Shown here piece by piece: positions 43,440 through 55,940 of a stretch of 64,000 nucleotides of DNA (positions are counted from its first letter, which is position 1; each line of letters starts with the position of its first letter). Source of the stretch: Diatrype stigma (Eukaryota; Ascomycota; Sordariomycetes; Xylariales; Diatrypaceae); NCBI GenBank assembly GCA_022225965.2, contig JAKJXP020000065.1, forward strand, positions 8,660-72,659, written 5' to 3'. Below the pieces are notes generated by a model. That model ran no database searches and was not told the DNA's origin. It saw only the letters and a list, made by a program, of their open reading frames with translations. The translations under genes and the position numbers were made by a program.

Positions 43440-46405
43440 ATGAATCGACCAGGTAGTTGCTGACCCTTTTCCTCTGCCTCGCGTGCCCCACTGCCCGCTC
43501 TGCTGCCCACTGCCCACTGTCTCCCGCTGCTGTTTGCCTCGCCGATGGAGGACGACATCATCGCCGGGTTGCGCCTATGCCCTCGTACGACTGCTCCGTC
43601 GCTGTCCCGAAACCGAGTCTCGATGCGCCGATACGGCTTGTGCGATCTTTCCGATGCGCTATTGGTCGCCGACGGGCGGGAGGATTGCGATAGTTTGGAG
43701 TTGGATATGCGATCGTGGCCTTGCGCTACTCGTGCCCGTACCCCGATTGGTAGCACGGCGGGGATAGTCAGTCGTCTCTGTTCGGCAGCGACCGAGATAG
43801 CAATAATGCCCGAGTTGTGTCCCGATGCGGAGACTCAATGACGATGGGCGTTCCGATCTGCTCGTGGGCCTCGGCTGGCCGAATCTATCGCGTCTGCCCC
43901 TTGTGTTGTGTTGTTGTCGCAGAAAGTCGTCATCATCGTGACTTTAGCTGATCTAGTGGTGGATGCATTTGTTAGGAACCGTACCGCAAAACCTTCGAGG
44001 GATGCCGACTGGGTTTGGAGGCCAGCAACAGCCGCAACAACCAAATAGATCAGTATCGAATCGATTACCCAACGGAAAACTAGGTATGAAGTACCTTTCC
44101 GCATAATCAGGGCCCAATGCCCGGGCAGCTGGAAAGATCGGAAGCTGATGCTGCGTGTTGCGAGTATATGTAGCGAACAATGGGGGATGGGCGTTCGGTG
44201 GTGGCAATGTGCCAATGGGTGGTGCAGGCCTACAAACTTCTTCGAGGCAGTTGGGGGGCAACCTCAGTTTTGCCCAAAGCTTGAGCGGCTCTCAGCCGTC
44301 AACACCTCTGGACCCTTCGTAGGTGTTTGATTCCATTTCCCATGTTCGCCCCGGCAACCGTCGTTGCAAGTCCGCCGATAAACCACCATATGTAATTTGT
44401 ACCTTGTCACAATTCTTCCATTATCTCTACCGGGCAGCCTGTCACCTACCTCTGGCCAAGTAGCCTGTACCCTCCCGCAGGATACATAATCTCTTGCCGA
44501 GTACCTGTCTGCATTTCTTCATGTCCACTTGATCGGCGGATTCACCAAAAACACATTATCGGCCATGCCGAAGCCTAAGAAACGCGCGTACCGCAAGCTG
44601 GAGTCCATGCACTTCGGCATGTCCTCCGGTGCGCGCATACCAGGCAATATGTCGCCGCCTACTGAGCTGGTGGGAGATCAAAGCAAGAAGAAGCTGAAAG
44701 GCGATAAAGATAAAGATAAAGAGTTGGACGAGCGGTAAACAGATATCACAATCAACGCATTGCCCGGATGAAATCATTTCTAACTCCAAGGACCTCTCCA
44801 CCCTCCCTTCAACCCTCTTCACCTTCCTTCCATGCGCTCTTCTACGATTCCACGTTTTCTTCAATCAAACCTTTCGAAAGCATCCAGACCTTAGACTAAC
44901 TGATAAAGCAGTGACTTCCCCTCATTATCAAACAACTCTCAGATGCCCAACGCGGGCCAATCATCTCTCTGGTCAACGGCAGGATCAAGAAACATGGGCG
45001 GGGCAGTACAGAGAAACCAGCCTACACCTCATTCCCAGCAGGGCCACGACGATCTTTTCTCGACAGCATCTCGCATGAGCTCTAATCAAGGGTCTTTCCG
45101 CTTCGGAAATCAAACTGCGCAATCGTCACAACCTCAGCCTAGCAGCATCGATGACTTCCCACCTTTGAACATCAGTAGTTTCAGAAACGGCAACGGAGAA
45201 ATCGGGCAGGAGCGCGGGATGAGCTTGATGTCAACTCTAGGCTTCGGCGCGCAAGGAGGGGCAGCAGCAGCGACCAGTTCGTTGCAGGGTACGAGGGCCG
45301 GGAATGGTTTGTTGAGTGCACTATCTGCCAATAACAGATCAAGCGAAGTCCGCTCTCCGGATACAGGTGCCGCACCAGGTATGCGTTATCCCATGTTATT
45401 GCGCAGAATCGATAGATTTCTAACAGCCTCCCAGGAGCCTCGCGAACGCTTGAGCTAAGAAGTACAAGTGGACCCGAGGAGACCCGCCAAAAACCCCCTG
45501 GCTTCCGAGACGAAGGTTTAACTTCACAACTGTCTGCGTCTGTGCAAGAACAGGCGCAATTGTCAGATGGTCGCAACCCACTTGGAGCCATTGGTAGCAA
45601 CGATGCTTCTTCCGGCAAGCCAGACGATGAGAAGGAGAACCAATCCCCTGCGGTTCATGATCCCTTGGCAGGCATGGCACCCATCGACAGATGGGGCATC
45701 AAGGGTCTTCGTACACTGATGAACAACTTTCCGGATTACACTGCCCTCATGACCGGTATGGACCCTACAGGGTTCGGCCTGGATTTTACATCTCCCGCGT
45801 AAGTCTTCCAAGGAGGAGGACCCTGCCTCGTAGGCATCTACTAATTATTCCCTGCAGACCAATTTCTACTCAGGTCTATTCACTATTCAACGACGTACCT
45901 CCACGGCCAGCGGTTCCCGAGTTCCGGCTTCCCGAATGCTATAGTGTCAACAATGTTCAGCCACTAGAAAACAAGATCAACAGCTTTAATGAAGAGACTC
46001 TCATGTGGATCTTCTACAGCTGTCCAGGCGACATCCAACAACACAAGGCGGCTGCCGAACTGTATGTTCACTTCGGTCTTCTTTATTCGTTTGATTGTTT
46101 CGACTTGATAGTAGCTAACTGAACTGCTTGGCAGGAACAACCGCAACTGGAGATGGCACAAGAAGTTGAAGATGTGGCTCACAAAGGACGAGCATATGCA
46201 TCCCCGACCATTGAGCCGAGAGCACGAAGAGGGCTACTACATCATCTGGAACACCGTCGAGTGGCGTAAAGAGCGGGTAAGTGGATGGCCTGGAGTGACC
46301 CCATTGCTGGCTAGCTAGCAAGAAGCCAACTAACATGAACGGGTACAGCGCAGCCTGACTCTGTATTACAGCGACCTCGAGCACCATGCCGCAGGAAATC
46401 CTTAG
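43440..46405 (+). CDS. not2: NOT2, CCR4-NOT complex subunit
   Basis: Eight coding exons: 43440-43452, 43976-44083, 44174-44318, 44912-45378, 45435-45798, 45858-46061, 46135-46276 and 46349-46405, about 499 aa; all phases agree. The first exon encodes only MNRP and one base. The next two give a Gln/Gly/Asn-rich N-terminus with NLRGMP and NNGGWAFGGG. Exon 4 opens with DFPSLSNNSQ. The C-terminal NOT2/3/5 (NOT-box) domain includes IDRWGIKGLRTLM, DLEHH at the end, and EETLMWIFYSCPGD. NOT2 pairs with NOT3/5 on the NOT1 scaffold and is needed for mRNA deadenylation and decay. Introns 1 and 3 are long for this genome (523 and 593 nt). The acceptor of exon 5 is the second of two close AG sites (CTCCCAG), since the first breaks the frame. 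Confidence 0.92.
44565..44738 (+). other. 57-codon open frame inside a NOT2 intron
   Basis: The third NOT2 intron (44319-44911) contains an ATG frame of 57 codons starting MPKPKKRAYRKLESM and ending with Lys/Asp-rich sequence and a TAA. The composition is charged and protein-like, but there is no family resemblance. It may be a chance frame, an alternative exon, or a nested small gene. Confidence 0.25.
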
Positions 46406-48238
46406 GTAGCATCCTCGCGACGGGTTGGTTCAATGGTGCTCAACGAATGGGCGAATGAATGAACGAACAACCTTTCGGAAAACTTAGCAGACCTCTCGAG
46501 CAAATTTGGCGATGTCCGTTAAGATGGAAGTGGGTGCACACACGAATCAGGCATCAAGCACATCTCACACACATGCACTTACACACGCAAGGCAAGCTAA
46601 AGGAATTGGGACGAGGACGACCATCTGATCATGGATGGCAGCTACAGCAACGTACGCTTGTTGCCTTTCATCAGAGACAACAGACCACAAACTCCCCAAC
46701 CCTCAACCCCGGAATGCTAGCAAGGCAATTGTTACCTATGGATGGTCCGATTGCTACCGACCTACATAGTGCTTTTATGCAGGGTGCGTTTGATACCTAC
46801 CTACTCATCTACGTACTCGCCTGCGAACCTACTTAGGTAGTAGATAGGTAGTTACATGAATGGACAGGCATCCCAAGCAACGGATGACTGAATGCCCGCA
46901 CCTCGGTCTTGCTCAGCTGATAAACTATCTACGTGCATGACTCTTGAATCCTTGATGACTGTCTAGGTGAAATATAAAGCGTTCTTCATGGGTGCCCCAT
47001 CTTATCCTGCGTATCTGTCTGCCTACCAAGCTCAGCTAGGTAGTTACATGATCGGTCTAATTCGGGGATACTCTGCGAATAATTTCACATGGCCGATTGA
47101 TATGCGGTACGTAATGATCACAGGTAACTAAACATGCATGCGAGTCTGGGTATCAAACCCTCCCACGTAAGGAGAGCAAACGGAGGTGAAAGTTTTGTAT
47201 TTATTATCTAAGTGTACCATCGACTGATCCTGATGTAACGGTAGCTGTTGGGACTCGAACAGATGGTGAACTATCGAGTGCGTGCACTCATATAGGTAGG
47301 TAGGGTGAAGCCAGAGGCAACTCTGGTGGAGGCTTGCAGCAGTTCTGACGTGCAAATCGATCGTGAAACCTGGAACCTGGGTATGGGAGCGAAAGTGGGG
47401 TTTCGGGTTTTCTACTCTTTCCCGTGATTTATTCTCTGATTGTCTGAGACGATTGTCAACTGGTATGTATTACAACAGGGCTTATTGAATCATCTAGGTA
47501 GTATCGGGTTACCGCCGATGTTACCCTCAGGATAGCGGTGTTGTAGATATTCAGTTCTGCGAGGCAAAGCAAAGGATGGATTAGGGGTATTCCATATCAT
47601 GACACTGCAACAACCTTGAAGCAGTGGATTTACAGTCAGTGTCCTAGCTCTCTCTCTAATTGAATCTAATTGGTATGGTCAAAGCTCTCTGTAATTGATC
47701 TGGTCAGAGCTTCCAATCTTGTAATCAAGAAAGCGGGCAGAACCTTCAAGGTTGTGGGGGATATGATACATACTACATACAACATACAGCTACAGCCACA
47801 GCCCTGAAGCTTGCCCAATGCCTGCTGGCTAACTTAAGTAAGCTAATGCTGATTAGCGCGAGCGCAAGTAAACAAACCCCAACAGCGAACCAATAGGGTC
47901 GCCCGTCCCCAGCTCCAACTCCCCCCAATTCGCACCCGCACCAAGACCTTTCAGTGCTTTCACTCAATTTACCTCTGACCGTATCTACCTGTACCTTGTA
48001 TTTGTGCGTGCGTGCCGTGTCTCGAGGATACGTGCCTATTCTCAACTCCATCTTATCATTCCACCTTCAGCTTCCAAGCCATGCTTAACGATTAATTGTC
48101 CAGATTTCACCACCTCACCCTACCGACACGTCCTTCTTCCCTGGGTGACGCCAATTGCCCGCCATCCACCAACCACTACATCACAACACCAGTGACGCGT
48201 CACCATCCGGCATTGTACTTCACCCTTCACACGTCGCG
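46406..48238. other. intergenic region, NOT2 to INCENP
   Basis: About 1.8 kb holding the NOT2 3' end and the INCENP promoter. TACCTA-type motifs are scattered (46795-46855, 47290). The frames seen are short and unrelated to known families. Confidence 0.5.
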
Positions 48239-51200
48239 ATGGCTGGGTCAAGAGGGGCACGTCTGCCTGTTGGCTCTGCGCCATGGATTGCCGAGGAGAG
48301 GTCTTCGGCCCTTCAAATCACACAGTCTGAAGTCGAGGAATTTTCTTTCTCGGCACGAAACGAGTTCGACTGGTTAAACGAGCACATGGCAGATATATTC
48401 AGCGAAAACCAGATGTGAGTAGATAGATGCCATCATGGTGGAGGGTGATGCGAGGCTACTCTCGCTCTCATATCAATACTGATACGCGAATAGCAATGTT
48501 GCCGAGATATTCAAGACGCCCGGTAAGCTACGCGGTAAAACACCTCGAACGATACGAAAGGCAAATCCCGCAGAGAACAGGGTGGTAAGTCTTGGAACCT
48601 GAGTTATGGCTCCACTGATAGAACCCTCATGTGCTGATTACGCGCTCTAGCCGCTCTCTGACATCTTCTCTGCCACACCAAAGGGGGGTCCTAATCCATT
48701 CGCGATATCGAATGCGGACCGGAACAACTCCCCCAGAGTCAGGATTGCTGCAGACCCCCAGCCGTCTCCTACCAAAACGAACATCTATACCAGCCCCACG
48801 AAGCCTGCTGCTTCACCTAAACCTATTGCGACGAAACATGTTGTCTCCGTTGTTGACTCCGGATACCATGGGAGCCAGTCTCAAGATATGGATGTTGATG
48901 TCGCCGACTATGAGGACGACGCGACACAACCATTCGATATTGAAGAAAGCGTCAGGAATTTGCATGTCTCACCGCAACGATCTGAGCATGAGAGTCCGGC
49001 ACCTACTTCACCGGAGCCCAATGATGAGAATATGCTCGATAATGCATCACCTCAACCCTTTGCCGCTCATGCTGGCGCGGACACCCCCCCGACACATCAA
49101 GCTACGGTTCCGGAAAGTACAACCCCTGCAGGCTCACCTAACGGACGACCTCTGGCTACCTCATCCGCAAAATCTTCCCCAACGAAATCATCGTCTCCCA
49201 AGTTTGCACCAACTGGTGCAGAACACCCAGAGGTTGAGCCAGATGATATGGAGGATGAGCTCGAAGAGCCCTCAAGGTCTCCGTCAGATGGCTCAAGCCC
49301 CATCCGGCCCATTGTTCGGAAGAGCAGTCTGAATTTCGCTTCCTTGCCAGCCAGAGAGCCAATTACGCATAAGAGCATTGGCACTCGGTTATCGAGGACT
49401 AGCCATCTAGATCAGAATCGAACGAGCTATTATCACCGTCAAACGGGCGGGAAAAGCTTAGGCCACGCCAGACAAGAATCCACAGACGATGAGAACGATG
49501 ATATGGACACTGATGAAGAGCCAAGCGCTCGAAAAGCCCATTCTTCAGCCGAGCCAGATAATGCGTTGGCACATAATAAAACTTACACCCAGCGTCTACA
49601 AGACCAGATTAGCAAGCTAGGTCAGGTCCCAGCAAACCCATCTAGACCATCCAAGTCGATACCGGACTCTGCTGCTATTGCGCAGCAACTATCGACAGTT
49701 GTGTCAACGCAACAGCCCCTGCCTCAAAGGAAACCACTGCCGTCACCCATGAAGCCAACAACCCCCGGTGCATTTCCTGAAGACAACGATGACTACGATT
49801 GGATTGAGCCTCTCGGTACCCCTGACAATGCATCTGGTGCTTTCAGTCCCCGGCCGGGCATATCCAAGAGCTATACAGCAGATGTGATGGAGGGCCTGAC
49901 TGGAAAACAGACAGTCGGCGGAAACGATTTCGCGATTCCGGAGACTCGACAGCGCACCAGTCGATCGAAGTCGCCTGAGGGCCCACCCGTCCCGAGTAAA
50001 TCGGGAGGCACACCTAACCATCACAAGTCAGCATCTGTTCCTGTTCTTCCTCAAATGGACCAAGCCGACGAGGACGATGCCAATAGCCTCAAGAAGTCTA
50101 TTTCGGTATCCTATCCACCTTTGGGTACCGTGTTCGAGTCAGAACGGCCAACGACGCCGAAGTCGCCATCACGTGGTTTCCGAGACAGCCCCTTGAAGCA
50201 GGTCAAGAATAAGCTTTCATCCATACTGAAGAGTTCTAAGGGGCTCTTGGCGAGTAGTGCTGCCATCAGTGCTGAGGGAAAATCATCATTGATATCACCA
50301 TCAACTTCCCGGCTCGGAGTGCACGGCGCACCATCCACAGAATCACTTCAGCAAACCATCTCGAAAGACTCGCAACCCCTGTATCCAGATCTGTCTCGCC
50401 ATGCAACTGACAACCAGACTCTTGCAAGCGTGTCAAGTCCGACACGTACGAGCCCAGTACGTACGGAGGGCCGCAGAACAAGGGCTTCGATAGAGAGGGA
50501 GAAGGCTGAAGAGAAACGCAAAGAGAAGGAGGCGAAAGAAACGCGTCGTGCTGCGGAACAGATGGAAAAGCTGGAGAAGGCTCGTGAAAAGGAGCGTGAG
50601 AAGGCACGGGTGTTCAGCAAAGAGCAGGATAGGGCTGCGGCATTAGAGAAGCAAGTGTCTAGGGAGAAGGAACAGGAAAAGAATACGATACCGCCTACTC
50701 CGAGCCAGCCACCGAAGACTACTCGAAAAAGCCCGCGCAAAACAAAGGCACAGCTAGAGGCGGAAGAGAAGGCAGCGGCGGCGGCAGCGGTAGCAGCAGC
50801 TTTGGACGACCAGCCCACGGACGATGTGGAAATGGTTGATGCACCAGGCTCGATGCCGCCTCCTTCTGTACCCCGTGCTGCACCACCTCCATCTGCTACA
50901 AAAGTCCGCGAGCTCAAGCGCCCAATGAAGCCTGCCAAAGAGCTTGTGGGGAAAACAAAGCAGGCCCCAACAGTCATTCGTGTCAACATGAACTCACAGA
51001 ACTCCCAGCACCACCCTTCCAACAATGCTCTAGCTTCGAGTCTTCAAGACACACTGGGCCCGTCAAGTGCCCAAGCGCAGATGAAGTCTAAAGCCCAGCC
51101 GCCTCTCCAGGGAAAGCCCTCGCTACAAAGTTTGAAGAGCTCTGTCTCTTCTACGGGCAGGCCAAAAGCGTTGGAAATGGCTGCACGAAGGAAAGAACAA

Positions 51201-52464
51201 GAGGAGCGTGAGGCTCAGCGTAAACGCGATGCCAAGGCCGAGATGGAACGGAAAAGAACCGCCATGCAAGAGGAAGACAGACGCCAAGAGCAACAGAAGA
51301 AGCTCGACGAGCGGCAAAGGGAGGAGGCGAAGAAGAATGCACAACGGCAAGCGATGCTCGAGAAGGCTAAACAGACAAGGGCGCCTCCGCCGGCCGTTAG
51401 AAACCAGCCCAACGGCCCCCCAGAGTATAGCAGACCTCAGGATCAAGCACAGAAAGGAGACGGCCGACCACCTTCGCGGATGACCACGGCTGCCTCCCGT
51501 TCTCAAGAGGAACTCGGACGACCAGTCAATGCGGCTTTGTCTAACGCCTCCAAGGCTTCTGGCAAACGGCCTTTGCAGCAAGACGAAACTGCCGAAAAGG
51601 CAGGCCGTCTAGCACCGAGCCGTCCTGGCACTTCTTATCAAACGAAGGATTCGAAGAGGATGCGCATGACCGACGAATTCGATGACCTTCCATCCGGAAA
51701 CCAGTCCAGCTTGAAGGGAGCTCCCATCCGCCCGTCTGGTGGATATAAGAAGGTAAGTCTACAGATGAAACAATTGACCAGTATGGGTCTGAAACTAATT
51801 CATTATCTAGGACGTGCCTAACAAGCCCATGTTCCCAGCGGGCTATACAAACGCACCACCAAGTGCCACGAGAGATCTGTTCAAGAGCACGGTTACGAAT
51901 CAGCATAACAGCCACATGAAAGCCGCGCACCCTATGGATATGGCCCAGTTCTCCAAGGGTGCTATCCCCTTCGCGCCCAACCCGAACCCAGCAGGCCCCG
52001 CTCACAAGACACCGGCACGGCCCCAAGGAGTTGCCGGTGTTAAGTCCGCCGCCAAATCGGCCACACGATCGTCGCCGCGGTTCCAGAACGGCGAGTCGAT
52101 CGAGCTTCCCGAAATTAACACGGACGACGAGGACTCCGACTCGGACGACGACAACGGCGGCGGCAGCAACAACAAGGACGTGATGGCGGCGTGGGCGGAC
52201 TCGCCAGAGCTCCGGCGGGCGCTGGTGGAGCAAGAGGCCAAGGATCCGTTCCAGATCTTCGGGGCGCCGGCGCCGCTCAACATGGAGGAGGTGTTCGCGA
52301 AGAGCAAGGACCGATTCCACAAGTTCCGCGCCCGCACGTCGAGCGCCAACTGGAGCGGCCACGACCGCCTTACCGAAGATGACATCCGCAAGGACCTCGC
52401 GGCGCGCGACCGCATGCGCCGCGAGGGTGGGTGGACCTATGAGATGAGCAAGGAGCTGGCTTGA
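48239..52464 (+). CDS. INCENP: INCENP/Sli15, chromosomal passenger complex scaffold
   Basis: Exons 48239-48414, 48494-48584, 48651-51752 and 51811-52464 give about 1340 aa. The N-terminus (NEFDWLNEHMADIF) is the short survivin/borealin-binding type segment. A long Ser/Pro-rich disordered middle follows. Two Lys/Glu/Arg-rich stretches (about 706-765 and 934-1000) should form single alpha helices or coiled coils that contact microtubules. The C-terminal IN-box has ELPEI (about 1221), a Trp (1251), SPELRRAL, DPFQIFG (1268-1274), and a TSS motif in RTSSANW (1299-1301), the site Aurora kinase phosphorylates for full activation. The protein anchors and activates Aurora B/Ipl1 at centromeres and the spindle midzone. 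Introns are 79, 66 and 58 nt. It is longer than yeast Sli15 (about 700 aa) but in the range for filamentous fungi. Confidence 0.93.
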
Positions 52465-53146
52465 TATTCTACAGATGCTGGAGAATTGAGGATGCGGAAG
52501 AGAGCAGCAGAGAAAAGAAAAGGGGCGTTGGTTTTTGCATTCAGACAAACACAGACATGCATGCATGCGAACGGAGTGGGATGGAATGGATTGGAATGGA
52601 TGTGGTACGGATGAACGGTGTTTACGGGGGGTGTCTGAGAGGGAGAGGAAAACACCCGCCTCCTCATACAACCCCACTTCTGCTCTTCTTCTGCCGGCAT
52701 CTTCTGGGCCCTTTATTGTTTTGATTGATTGATTATTAGGCGTTAATGGACGCGGATCCCGGGAATAACGGACAGGCAGGACAGGGATAAGGCTAACAGG
52801 AACATGGAACATGAACAACTACCTGGGTATAAGAACAGGAATAGGGAGTGCTGGATACAGGTTGCATAGCATAGCATAGCATAGCATGCGTTGTGTGTGT
52901 AAGCGTGTCATGAGAGAGATATATATACACATAGGTATATACATACTTACTTGCACCTCATTACCATACCTACCCGTGGCGAGCAACCACTGAGATGTAT
53001 TGGATGTCTTGTATGTGTGTACGAGTGGCAGTAGTAGCAGCCCCTGAGTGAATTGCTGGCTGAAGATATCTATTCATGCTTGATTATGTACACCCCATGC
53101 TCCACGGTCATTTGACGTACGAGTGCTCCAGAAAGCTCATGACGAC
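52465..53146. other. short convergent intergenic region
   Basis: It lies between the 3' ends of INCENP and the minus-strand ankyrin gene. A GCATA pentanucleotide repeat (about 52864-52887) and TATATA/CATACTTACTT motifs are present. No gene. Confidence 0.5.
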
Positions 53147-55940
53147 CTAGAAAGATCGTTTGCCTTTCCGAACTTCCTCTTTATACTCGTAATATTGCTT
53201 TTTGGCGCTTTCCACAGTCCTGAGAACATCACCAAGACCATACCCTTCGAAATCTTGGCATATAGGGCACACCCGGGGGAACCAAGCTTCGTCGGGCTCG
53301 TCCATGTCACTCACGTGGTACTCCAATGCATCAAAATACCTATCGCCGTCGTCACAATCGTACCATATGTCACCATCATCGTCCATCTCAGCCCGATATC
53401 CGGCATGATTGAGGGCGTCACAGAGCGCACGCACCATCGGGAAACGCGAGAGCTGTCTGCGGCCCTGTGCGTTCGAAATGTGGTGGTAGAAGCGCGTTGC
53501 ATTCTGGTAGAATCCCGGTGACACCATGTGCTCGGTGACAGTTTGCTGAGACTTCCCGTCGCATATAGACGGAGTGTTCGACATCATTGCTTCGTCTTGG
53601 AACAGGTTCTCAGGGCTTCGGTCAATATTGCCATAACGGTCCCAATGAGAGGTTCCCTCGAAAGTCCTAGTGTAGTCCGTCTCTTCAAGTTCTCGTATCC
53701 ACGTCCCAGACGTGAGTCTTTCAATGCCATAGCTCCAAAATCTCGCCATATCTGAAGCTCGTAGATAGGTAAGAGAATCTCGCCAAGGAGGCCCAAGTGC
53801 ATCAAGGACAAAATGCTCAAAGGGGTCTACGCCATGGTGAAGTACATGGGAAATTGAACCCTCCAAACCAATAAACGAAAAGTATCTCTGGGGGTTGGGC
53901 AAGTTTGGTTGGTACACATTATCCGCCAATACGGACCATGGAGTGTAGTGATAATTTACGTCCGTCCTCGGATCGGCTCCGCAAAGCAAAAGGTAATGGC
54001 TTGTATCAGTCCACAGACCCCGTCCCAAGCTTCGACTTGCCAAGCTTCGACTCAATGGCGTTCCTTTCCAACTCCGGCTGCCAGCGCTAAGGTGAGCCCC
54101 AGCTTCGAGCAGTACCGCAACACCTTGTAGCCATTTTTGTTCCGCTGCGTTGCCTATGGGTGGACCACCCCATCCAATCCCTACCAAATTGGGATCTATT
54201 CTGGCTATCTCCAGTGCGAAGAGAAGGATGTCCATCCGGCGATGCCAGCTGGCACCGTATAGAAGATTATTGCAGGAATCTTTGACTTGCCAATCAGAGT
54301 AGCCTAAAGATCGTAGAAGACGCACTTTCCAAAGGAAAATTTCATCAGGCGTGTGATTAAGGTCGAATAATCCGGCCACCTGTGTGCCAAAGGACTCCAA
54401 GTCTGCCCCACGGGCCATCATGGCAGAGGTAGCAGCTGTATAGCCGTCTGCAAACGCAGTCAAGATTGCCGGCCTAGGTTTCTCTTAACCATTGCAGTCT
54501 TGTGGTACTTTGGGAATGCTACCTACCGTGGGTTCAGGCTTCCCGTATGGTGAAGGTTTGGATCACAGCCTTGGTCTAGAAGGTGCTCTAACAAGAGTTG
54601 CCCCTCCTGGGGAAACTCATATACGCAAGGCCAGGTTTCGTTATATATTGAATTTCCCCTAACAACATGCTAGCCCGGTCATGTTAGCGACTTGGTCCAT
54701 AGAGCTCGCTGTTTGGCGGAGAGATCGCTGCATAGGGACTGATTCACATACTTCAAGCAGACCTCCTGTCTGGTCATCAATATCGTAGATACTAGCTTGT
54801 CCATCCTCCAATAAGTACCTGACTTCATCGAAATCGCGGTTGCGACAAGCTATGAAGATGGGACTACCTCTTGGGCGGAGGTTGAATATGGTTAGAGAAG
54901 ATGTGACTCGAGGAGTGAGTGACCAAGAGCGGCAATTCAACATAATCTGGAGTTCGAAGTCGAGAATTCTCCCTCCCATGAGCTTGTAACCTAGACTGAA
55001 CATCAACCTGACCTTAGTAGACTTGCGCTTCGAATCAATGACAACGCCTGCCCCAACACTAGACATGCCAGTCATGGGAACTGTTGGGGAAAAACAACCG
55101 TTGCCGATGGTGGCAACATAGCTACTCAAGGTACGCCTCATGCTATGTTGAATTAACATATGTCGAGGCTCAAGTGTATCGTTTAGATATGGTTCTCGAA
55201 GGCCTTGCATGTCAGTTCTCTCCTTTGGAGTACTTTTTACGGGCATTGGAGGAGCAGGATGTTCCTGAAAGAAGTCAACAAGACGCCTTGACACGGTTCA
55301 GCTAATTCGGCCTCACCTTGATTTCTGAAATCTCCTTGCGGATCCATGTTTTGACCTCTTCCAGTGATTGCTTCAGCTCAGCATGCAGTGATGCCTGGCC
55401 AACTGACAAAGTCACAAGCGAGGTCTGACTGATTGACGACATTCGACTAGAGACCCATCAGGAACGCTCAACTCGAGAATAGTTAGTTCGGGCTTACACT
55501 GCGAGGATCTGTAGCATGATATCCAATTCAGACTCTGCCAGTCGAACGTCTTGGAGAAAGCGCTGTGCCTTTTTCTTGTCCAGCGTAGCCCAGCGAAGCC
55601 GATCGCGCAGACCACTGTATCCCTCCTCCGCGGGTTGTGCCCCCGCACAGGCACCCTTGATCTTCGTCAGCGAATCCAGGGTTCTCTGCAGATTCAGAGA
55701 CAGCAGAAGGCGATGCTCTGGCGGCAGAAGCATGTGAGAGTCCGTCCCCGCGGGGAGTTCCGCGCAAAGCATGTCGATCTGCTGGATGAGGGCGTGGAGC
55801 CGCTCGAGCTTGGAGTTCAGCTCTACGATCTCGGCCGGCGCATGGCGAAACGACTGCACGAGACCCTTTGCAGCCTTGCCTGCTTTGAGCGACAGTCCCG
55901 ATAGCTCTGCGATCGCGGCCGCAGCTCCTACAGCTTCCAT
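53147..55940 (-). CDS. STAND-type N-terminal domain plus ankyrin protein
   Basis: Minus-strand exons 55498-55940, 55317-55446, 54752-55264, 54527-54669 and 53147-54473 give about 851 aa; introns are 51, 52, 82 and 53 nt, all GT-AG with CTAAC-like branches and consistent phase. Residues 1-150 (MEAVGAAAAIAELSGLSLKA, RHAPAEIVELNSKLERL) match the fungal N-terminal domain found in STAND/NLR-like proteins. A helical segment (about 165-192) follows. Ankyrin-type units start near 324 (GSPIFIACRNRDFDEVRYLL) and continue (LLLEHLLDQGCDPNL, VAVLLEAGAHL). No NACHT or NB-ARC nucleotide-binding motif is present. The C-terminus is acidic with an isolated CPICQ motif. Fungal NLR-type proteins act in non-self recognition; whether this NACHT-less form is a sensor, adaptor or something else is unknown. 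Confidence 0.82.

Noticed and set aside
43545..43841. 98-codon plus-strand frame MEDDIIAGL...
   Set aside because: It lies inside the first NOT2 intron. The flanking exons join in phase without it, and it has no family resemblance.
51541..52818. 425-codon minus-strand open frame
   Set aside because: It is opposite the INCENP IN-box exon and 3' end; the plus strand has the conserved motifs, and the minus translation shows no domain.
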